This document shows, piece after piece, positions 54,318-59,180 of a DNA stretch of 59,180 bases. The stretch spans positions 1 to 59,180 of the forward strand of contig DAOPZL010000015.1 in the NCBI GenBank assembly GCA_035353395.1, in the 5' to 3' direction. The stretch is from UBA1801 sp035353395. GTDB lineage: Bacteria; Acidobacteriota; Holophagae; Holophagales; Holophagaceae. Below the pieces are notes generated by a model. That model searched no databases and had not been told where the DNA came from. It saw only the letters and a list, made by a program, of their open reading frames with translations. The position numbers were made by a program, and so were the translations under genes. Position 1 is the first letter of the stretch; each line of letters starts with the position of its first letter.

Positions 54318-55367
54318 ATGGGATCCCTGACCTTCTCCCTCCGCCTGGCGCTGCCCGCGGTCCTCGCGGCGGCCCCTGCCCTCGCCCAGCTTCCCCAGCT
54401 CGACGCGACCCTGAAGCAGTTCGAGCAGGAGGACACCTTCTACGGCTCGGTCCTCGTGACCCGGGGAGGAGCCACGCTCTTCCGGACGGCCTACGGCTTC
54501 GGGGACGAGGCCAAGACCGAGAAGAACAGCGCGGCCACGGTCTACTATGCGCCCTGGATGAACGAGCCGATGCTCGCCGCCCTCGCCGAGATGGCCCAGG
54601 ACCGCGGCCTGCTCTCCCTGGACGCGCCCATCGGGACCTACCTTCCCGCCTTCAAGGGCAGGCCCGCGCCCAGGGTCAGGGACCTCCTCAGCCACGCCTC
54701 GGGCTTCCCCGTCTTCAGGCTGAACATGCTGCTGGACGCCCAACCCGGAACCCTCACCCTGGCCGATCTCGCCTCGGGACTCGCCGAGCGACCGCTGCTC
54801 GAGGAGCCCGGGAAGCGCTTCGTCTGGATGTTCAACAACGATGAACTGGCCGGCCTCGTTCTCGAGACGGTCACGGGCAAGCCCTTCCCCGACCTCCTCT
54901 CCGAGTGGCTCCTGAAGCCCCTCGGCATGGACCGGACCGGCCTGGGCCTGCCGGCCCCCAGGCTCGCCTGGGGCCTCCGGCAGGCGGCGTTCCAGAAGGA
55001 CCTCGCCCTCTGGAAGGGCGGCTACCGGTGCTCCGAAGGCATGTACTCGACCCTGGATGACCTGGAGCGCTTCTTCTCCGCCCTGGCCAGCGGCCGTCTC
55101 CTCTCCCCCCGCGCCAGCCAGGACATGCGGACCCCCTGCGTCAAGGACGGGGGGGAAGACGTGTGCCTCGGGTTCAACACGACCCCCTCGGGGCAGCTCC
55201 ACAACGGAGGCGACGACGAGAGCGGCTACAGGTCCATCTTCTGGTACGATCCGCGCAATGACTTGAGGATTCTCGTCCTCTGCAACCGCTGGATGGACGC
55301 CGAAGGCCGGAACCTCCGGAAGATCCTCGTCCCGGCTGCCTATGCCTCCCTGGGCCTGAAGGAATGA
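54318..55367 (+). CDS. Serine hydrolase (beta-lactamase-like) fold protein lacking SxxK
   Basis: The 349-residue protein has a signal peptide and the overall layout of beta-lactamase class C/DD-peptidase relatives: GLLSLDAPIGTYLPAFKG, VRDLLSHASGFP, WLLKPLGMDRTGLG and a C-terminal HNGGDDESGYRSIFWYDP. The catalytic SxxK tetrad, expected in the GSxTK position, reads APWMN (78-82), so Pro79 and Asn82 replace serine and lysine. The tyrosine motif is also altered (FVWMFNNDE). It is probably not an active hydrolase and may bind a ligand. It starts after GAAAGGAGG and may be co-transcribed with the DUF4440 gene. Confidence 0.82.
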   Translation: MGSLTFSLRLALPAVLAAAPALAQLPQLDATLKQFEQEDTFYGSVLVTRGGATLFRTAYGFGDEAKTEKNSAATVYYAPWMNEPMLAALAEMAQDRGLLSLDAPIGTYLPAFKGRPAPRVRDLLSHASGFPVFRLNMLLDAQPGTLTLADLASGLAERPLLEEPGKRFVWMFNNDELAGLVLETVTGKPFPDLLSEWLLKPLGMDRTGLGLPAPRLAWGLRQAAFQKDLALWKGGYRCSEGMYSTLDDLERFFSALASGRLLSPRASQDMRTPCVKDGGEDVCLGFNTTPSGQLHNGGDDESGYRSIFWYDPRNDLRILVLCNRWMDAEGRNLRKILVPAAYASLGLKE

Positions 55368-55517
55368 CGCCGGAGGGGCGGGAGGCCCCCCGGGACATGG
55401 GAACCGCCCGGGCCCTCCCTCCGGACCTGCGCGCCCTGTGACGTTCGACCAAATCTCTCCGGGAGACCGCGGATCGAGCCAGGCTCCGTGCGAGAATGGA
55501 AAATCCAAGGAGACCCC

Positions 55518-56528
55518 ATGACCACCACCCACGAAGCCTGGTTCAAGACCTTCCGCGAGCGAGCCAAGAGCCTGAAGCGCCACATCGTCCTGCCGGAAGG
55601 CGTGGACGACCGCACGATCCTGGCCGCCGCCAAGATCCTGGCCGAGGGCATCTGCCGCGTGACCGTGCTGGGCACGCCGGAGAAGATGCGGGCGCGGGCC
55701 AAGGAACTGAACGTCTCCCTGGACGGGGCCGCCCTGCGCGATCCCCAGACCGACCCCGACCTCAAGGTCTTCGCCAGCCTCTTCTACGAGGCCCGCAAGC
55801 ACAAGGGCATGACCGAGGAGAAGGCCCTCGAGACCATGAAGTCCCCCCTCTACTTCGGCGGCATGATGGTCAAGCGCGACCAGGCCGACGGCTTCGTGGC
55901 CGGGGCGCTGAACACCACCGGCGAGACCGTGCGCGCCTGCCTGCTCACCATCGGCTGCGCCAAGGGCATCAAGACCGTCTCCAGCGCCTTCCTGATGATC
56001 CACCCCGACGAGAAGTTCGGCGAGAAGGGCGCCATGATGTTCGGCGACTGCGCCGTGCTGCCTGACCCCGACGCCGAGCAGCTCGCGGACGTGGCCATCG
56101 CCTCCGCCAACACCGCCAAGGCCATGCTGGGCGTCGAGCCCAAGGTCGCCATGCTGTCCTTCAGCACCGCGGGCAGCGCCGAGCACGAGAAGGTCGACAA
56201 GGTCCGCGCGGCCCTCAAGCTGGTGCGCGAGCGCCGCCCCGACCTCCAGGTGGACGGCGAGATCCAGTTCGACGCCGCCATGATCCCCGCCATCGGCAAG
56301 AAGAAGTTCCCCGGCTCCACCGTCGCCGGCAGCGCCAACGTCCTCGTCTTCCCCGACCTGAACGCCGGCAACATCGGCTACAAGATCGCCGAGCGCTTCG
56401 GCGGCTGCTCCGCCAACGGCCCCGTGCTGCAGGGCCTCGTCAAGCCCGGCAACGATCTGAGCCGCGGCTGCACGGCGGAGGACATCGTCAACACCGTCAT
56501 CCTGTCGGTGCTGCAGACCGCTCTCTGA
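55518..56528 (+). CDS. pta: Phosphate acetyltransferase
   Basis: The 336-residue enzyme interconverts acetyl-CoA and acetyl phosphate. It is the short form lacking the N-terminal regulatory domain, with IVLPEGVDDRTILAAAKIL, GALNTTGETVRACLLTIG, SFSTAGSAEHEKVDKV and the C-terminal VLVFPDLNAGNIGYKIAERFGG. The start follows AAGGAGA. A terminator follows at 56547. The 3' end (56460-56507) has a diverged copy at 59133-59180. No ackA gene follows in the window; an AT-rich island lies where it might be expected. Confidence 0.94.
   Translation: MTTTHEAWFKTFRERAKSLKRHIVLPEGVDDRTILAAAKILAEGICRVTVLGTPEKMRARAKELNVSLDGAALRDPQTDPDLKVFASLFYEARKHKGMTEEKALETMKSPLYFGGMMVKRDQADGFVAGALNTTGETVRACLLTIGCAKGIKTVSSAFLMIHPDEKFGEKGAMMFGDCAVLPDPDAEQLADVAIASANTAKAMLGVEPKVAMLSFSTAGSAEHEKVDKVRAALKLVRERRPDLQVDGEIQFDAAMIPAIGKKKFPGSTVAGSANVLVFPDLNAGNIGYKIAERFGGCSANGPVLQGLVKPGNDLSRGCTAEDIVNTVILSVLQTAL
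56460..56507 (+). repeat. Left copy of imperfect direct repeat (pta 3' end)
   Basis: These bases encode SRGCTAEDIVNTVILS in pta. The window's last 48 bases (59133-59180) match them at 42 of 48 positions in the same orientation and reading frame. The two copies bracket the AT-rich island, as attL/attR of an element inserted at a gene end would. Confidence 0.75.
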
Positions 56529-56546
56529 GTTTTCGAATTTTAGTGG

Positions 56547-56573
56547 AAACGCCCGGAAAACCGGGCGTTTCTC
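56547..56573 (+). terminator. Rho-independent terminator after pta
   Basis: A perfect 10-bp stem AAACGCCCGG (56547-56556) and CCGGGCGTTT (56561-56570) with loop AAAA, followed by CTCTTG. It lies 19 bp after the pta stop, inside the region bounded by the repeat. Confidence 0.85.
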
Positions 56574-56937
56574 TTGTACCTACCGACCTTAGCCTGCTCG
56601 AGTCAGGCTTGACCCGAAATGGTGGCAGGTGTAATCGAAACTGTCATGACCACCTCGCAGAACTCCTCGAGACCATCCTAGTGGCCTCCAGAGACTATGA
56701 GTCCGCATAGCGAGATCGGAACTAGGACGATCAGAGTCGCAGGATTTTGAGACCTTGCGATAAGATCTCCGCACGACAGGAAGACTCGATCGCTCATGTC
56801 GAATGTGAGCCTGACAACAACCCCCTACTCCGCACCCTGCATGTCCGAGAGCGAATAGTTAATCCATTGCTCCACTCCGAAGAGTTATCCCATTTTATTC
56901 TAGCTTTTAAATCAGATCTTAATCCCTGGTAACAACA
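56574..56937. other. Non-coding left part of the AT-rich island
   Basis: GC content falls here. From 56574 to about 56870 no frame on either strand looks coding; a 61-codon minus-strand frame (56589-56774) is the largest and is unrecognised. From 56880 the sequence becomes AT-rich (TTATCCCATTTTATTCTAG), probably the promoter of the following gene pair. No good Shine-Dalgarno sequence precedes ATG 56938. Confidence 0.45.
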
Positions 56938-58113
56938 ATGAAATCAGATCCAGTTTCTGGCGTTCAGCCTGAGCTTCTCAAATGGGCGAGAAAGACGGTT
57001 GGTCTGTCGGTCATTGAAGTAGCCGAAACCTTAAATCGTACACCCGAAGAAATCGAGGGCTGGGAGAAAGGAAAAAACAGTCCAACATACTCTCAACTTG
57101 AAAAGCTCGCGTACCAAGTCTACAAGCGCCCGCTAGCCTTGTTCTTCTTGCCCATACCTCCTGAAGAGATACAACCCCAAAAAGAGTTCAGAACTCTACC
57201 TGATGTTGATTTTCAAGAATTATCTAAAGATACGTATCTACATATCCGCAAAGCACATGCCTATCAATACGCACTTAAGGAATTGTTTGGTGAAAGCAAT
57301 CCATCAGAACGCTGCATATGGAAGACGATTTCTCTAACCTTATCCAACAGTATCGTGGAACAGGCATTGGCCATTAGAGACTACTTTGGAATCACCATGC
57401 AAGAACAATCCAGATGGAAAGATGATGAGACTGCCTTGAAATGGTGGAGGAAAGCATTAGAGGATACAGGTATATTTATATTTAAATCGTCATTTAAACA
57501 AAAGGAAATTTCGGGCTTCTGTTTAATAGATAGTGAACTGCCAATCATCTATTTAAACAACAGTACAACAAAAACACGACAAACCTTCAGCCTTTTTCAT
57601 GAATTATCTCACCTATTGTTCAATATCAATGGACTAAGCAAATTTGAAACAAGCTATATCTCTCGTTTACCAAAAAAAGAGAAACAACTCGAGACTTTCT
57701 GCAACGCCATTGCAGCAGAAATATTAATTCCATCTGCCGATTTCAATCAACAAACCAAAACATTACCAGAAAACGCAGAAAAAGCGAGTGATGATCAATT
57801 TTCTCAACTGGCCAATCGTTATGGAGTAAGCAGAGAAGCTGTTCTCCGGAAACTACTTGACATGGGACGAGTCGGGAAAACGTTCTATGAATCGAAAGCA
57901 AAATTTTGGACCGAGCAAATGGTCAAGAAAGGCGGGCATGGAAACTGGTATTTAAATCAAGGTGCATATTTGAGTGACCGTTTCACGAAAGAGGTTGTTG
58001 GAAGACACTACAACCAACAAATCTCTCTCGAACACGCAGCCGACCTTCTCGGAATCAAGCCTAAAAACTATGCAGGCTTTGAAGAACGCATCATGCAAGG
58101 AGCTAGTGCATGA
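56938..58113 (+). CDS. Xre-type HTH and ImmA/IrrE metallopeptidase protein (probable antitoxin)
   Basis: The 391-residue protein joins a helix-turn-helix (about residues 8-66: LSVIEVAETLNRTPEEIEGWEKG) to an ImmA/IrrE (COG2856) zinc peptidase domain with HELSH (His221, Glu222, His225) and a further acidic ligand, probably Glu252. The C-terminal region (about 290-391) contains RYGVSREAVLRKLLDMG. Such proteins cleave or regulate repressors and are paired with PIN-like toxins. The stop overlaps the next start by four bases. Codon usage is AT-rich, unlike pta, indicating horizontal transfer. Confidence 0.88.
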   Translation: MKSDPVSGVQPELLKWARKTVGLSVIEVAETLNRTPEEIEGWEKGKNSPTYSQLEKLAYQVYKRPLALFFLPIPPEEIQPQKEFRTLPDVDFQELSKDTYLHIRKAHAYQYALKELFGESNPSERCIWKTISLTLSNSIVEQALAIRDYFGITMQEQSRWKDDETALKWWRKALEDTGIFIFKSSFKQKEISGFCLIDSELPIIYLNNSTTKTRQTFSLFHELSHLLFNINGLSKFETSYISRLPKKEKQLETFCNAIAAEILIPSADFNQQTKTLPENAEKASDDQFSQLANRYGVSREAVLRKLLDMGRVGKTFYESKAKFWTEQMVKKGGHGNWYLNQGAYLSDRFTKEVVGRHYNQQISLEHAADLLGIKPKNYAGFEERIMQGASA

Positions 58114-58607
58114 TATACATATTTGACACTAGCTCCATTCGTTCTCTACAACATTTCTACCCAAAAATCTTTAAGAGCATTTGGGATGGCCTCGATGCCC
58201 TCGTGGGACAAGAAAATCTTGTTTCCACTCGTGAGGTATTCAACGAGCTTGAAAGACAGGCTATTAGCAAAGATGTACAACAATGGGTCAAAGATAACAA
58301 ATCACTATTCTCCGTTCCTTCCAGTTCAGAATTACAATTCGTAGCATCCATTTTTCAGATCAAACATTTTCAGACCTTAATTGGCACTCAGCAAAGATTA
58401 AAGGGAATGCCCGTTGCAGATCCTTTTGTGATTGCGTGCGCTAAACAGAACAAGGGGACTGTTGTCACAGAAGAGGGCTGGCTTCGACCTAGCGATAAGC
58501 TTGTACCCAAACCTAACGCGGCCAAAATCCCAAACGTATGCTCGCACTTTAAGATTCCTTGCATCGATTTAGAAGAATTCATGCATCAGCAGAAATGGGC
58601 ATTTTGA
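58110..58607 (+). CDS. DUF4411 PIN-like protein (probable toxin)
   Basis: The 165-residue protein has a PIN-like nuclease fold: Asp6 in IFDTSS, Glu46 in REVFNELER, Asp104 in VADPFVIACA, and TVVTEEG as the last acidic region. It matches the DUF4411 family, commonly encoded directly after an Xre-ImmA gene. The expected activity is RNA cleavage, restrained by the partner. ATG 58110 overlaps the previous stop, ensuring coupled translation. This gene order, with the antitoxin first, is normal for toxin-antitoxin pairs. Confidence 0.85.
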   Translation: MIYIFDTSSIRSLQHFYPKIFKSIWDGLDALVGQENLVSTREVFNELERQAISKDVQQWVKDNKSLFSVPSSSELQFVASIFQIKHFQTLIGTQQRLKGMPVADPFVIACAKQNKGTVVTEEGWLRPSDKLVPKPNAAKIPNVCSHFKIPCIDLEEFMHQQKWAF

Positions 58608-59132
58608 ACAACATAGCCCCGCTCTCTTTTTCGCGAGTAACCGGGTAACCAGTAACCCCTGCCCAGCCAGATTGGTGGCGTTCCGCATCTTGTCCTCGCG
58701 GGTCTCGAAATAACTCATCGTTGTCTCGACGTCGCAAATTCAAAGTTGGCGTTCAAGCCCATTGTTTATTGAACGCAACACCCAAGGCAATAGGCGTACA
58801 CCTGAGCATCAGTCCTGCGGCTTCATCCAAAGATTTTACTTGAAGGAAGGCGGCGCAGGTCTGGCGGCCAGAGAAAGAGACTGTCATTGAAGTGGTTCCA
58901 AACATGTCTCTTGAATCGATGAAGAACTCAATGGATATCCCTCTTTGGGCCAGGTGAACCCGGCGATGATCATTAGTGGGCGTCTCGGATACAGATCGAA
59001 AATTGAATGCGCCCTGTATGAAGATCGCCACCACAGCATCCCTGCGGAGGAACACTGTTTCAACAAGTTTGGCCTTCAGGGAGACGGAAAGCGGAATCGT
59101 TGTTCCGCGCTTCATCTTGTTCCGCGCACCAA
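58608..59132. other. Right part of the island, no clear gene
   Basis: This 525-bp stretch has intermediate GC content and no convincing gene. A minus-strand frame (58753-59115, 120 codons) reads as a mixed sequence without recognised motifs. On the minus strand near 58615-58740 a short frame contains DVETTMSYFETREDKMRN, which resembles the catalytic tyrosine end of tyrosine recombinases but is cut by a stop upstream. The region may hold decayed mobility genes. Confidence 0.35.
58753..59115 (-). CDS. Doubtful hypothetical protein in the island
   Basis: An ATG-started frame of 120 codons between the toxin gene and the right-hand repeat. It has some hydrophobic segments (AVVAIFIQGAFNF, GLMLRCTPIALGVAF) and mixed composition. 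There is no recognised family and no strong Shine-Dalgarno sequence. It may be a real small gene or a remnant. Confidence 0.25.
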   Translation of the reverse strand: MKRGTTIPLSVSLKAKLVETVFLRRDAVVAIFIQGAFNFRSVSETPTNDHRRVHLAQRGISIEFFIDSRDMFGTTSMTVSFSGRQTCAAFLQVKSLDEAAGLMLRCTPIALGVAFNKQWA

Positions 59133-59180
59133 AGTCGCGGCTGCACGGCGGAAGACGTCGTGAACACCGTGATCCTGACG
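59133..59180 (+). repeat. pta: Right copy of imperfect direct repeat: pta 3'-end fragment cut by window edge
   Basis: These bases encode SRGCTAEDVVNTVILT in the pta frame, differing from pta at two of 16 residues and six of 48 bases, mostly in third codon positions. The homology starts abruptly at 59133 and continues to the window edge, so the full length is not visible. It is either the displaced pta 3' end beyond an inserted element or the tail of a second pta-like gene. Confidence 0.7.

Noticed and set aside
56589..56774. A 61-codon minus-strand frame after pta
   Set aside because: It has no recognised motif and no ribosome-binding site; it may be remnant sequence, but coding is not supported.
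58945..59163. A 72-codon plus-strand frame crossing the right-hand repeat
   Set aside because: It reads the pta-like repeat in a different frame from pta and has no other coding signs.

Overview
The window is 59 kb of GC-rich bacterial DNA with tightly packed genes, many sharing ATGA or TGATG junctions. Two short stretches and one terminal island are clearly AT-rich. The gene content points to an anaerobic or facultative Gram-negative bacterium: lipid A genes (lpxD, an LpxL-type acyltransferase), a VgrG spike with a toxin, ferredoxin-linked 2-oxoacid oxidoreductases, phosphotransacylases, chemotaxis regulators and a proton-pumping Hyf/Ech-like complex. The overall style resembles Acidobacteriota of the Holophagae (Geothrix-like). 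That placement is inference; no rRNA or tRNA gene was recognised in the window.

Layout. (1) 1-5900, minus strand: a type VI secretion cargo module, vgrG - tle3 (phospholipase effector) - tla3-like adaptor, the last cut by the window edge. (2) 5901-6483: an intergenic region with an AT-rich core. (3) 6484-13752, plus strand: a six-gene Hyf-like membrane complex. Its large subunit has lost all four cysteines that would bind the NiFe centre, so it looks like an energy-converting-hydrogenase-related (Ehr) complex rather than a hydrogenase. (4) 13845-22315: housekeeping genes ybaK, lpxL-type, greA, clpX, lon, a lipoprotein and metK. (5) 22367-25213, minus: a four-subunit 2-oxoacid:ferredoxin oxidoreductase carried on two fused polypeptides. 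(6) 25406-31814: acpS, then cheR - HDOD - HDOD - cheB - a FliK-like protein with internal repeats. (7) 31822-38944: lpxD, lgt, an rluD-type gene, a DUF3516-type helicase and a DUF3795-GNAT protein. (8) 38945-41366: an AT-rich promoter region with a perfect 17-bp-arm palindrome, a stand-alone caspase-like protease and a group II PLP decarboxylase. (9) 41433-47797: prephenate dehydrogenase-chorismate mutase, a degenerate rhodanese, clpS-clpA, and ilvB preceded by a Val/Leu-rich leader peptide and attenuator. (10) 47787-50880, minus: a CHASE2 - SH3 - M48 peptidase operon. (11) 51049-56528: ptb, a small unknown gene, a LuxR regulator, a DUF4440 protein, a serine-hydrolase-fold protein lacking its SxxK residues, and pta. 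(12) 56529-59180: an AT-rich island with an Xre-ImmA/IrrE and DUF4411 PIN-type gene pair. The last 48 bases of the window are a diverged copy of the 3' end of pta, so the island is bracketed by an imperfect direct repeat.

How the genes may fit together. The 2-oxoacid oxidoreductase (VorA-like beta part), Ptb, Pta and IlvB could join branched-chain and acetyl metabolism to reduced ferredoxin. The Ehr-type complex is a possible consumer of such reductant for ion pumping. This is inference from family roles and shared presence in the window, not from operon linkage. ClpX, Lon and ClpAS form a rich proteolysis set. The most unusual items are the Ni-less Hyf-like complex, the pta-flanked island, the ilvB attenuator, the caspase gene with its palindromic promoter region, and the effector module without a visible immunity gene.
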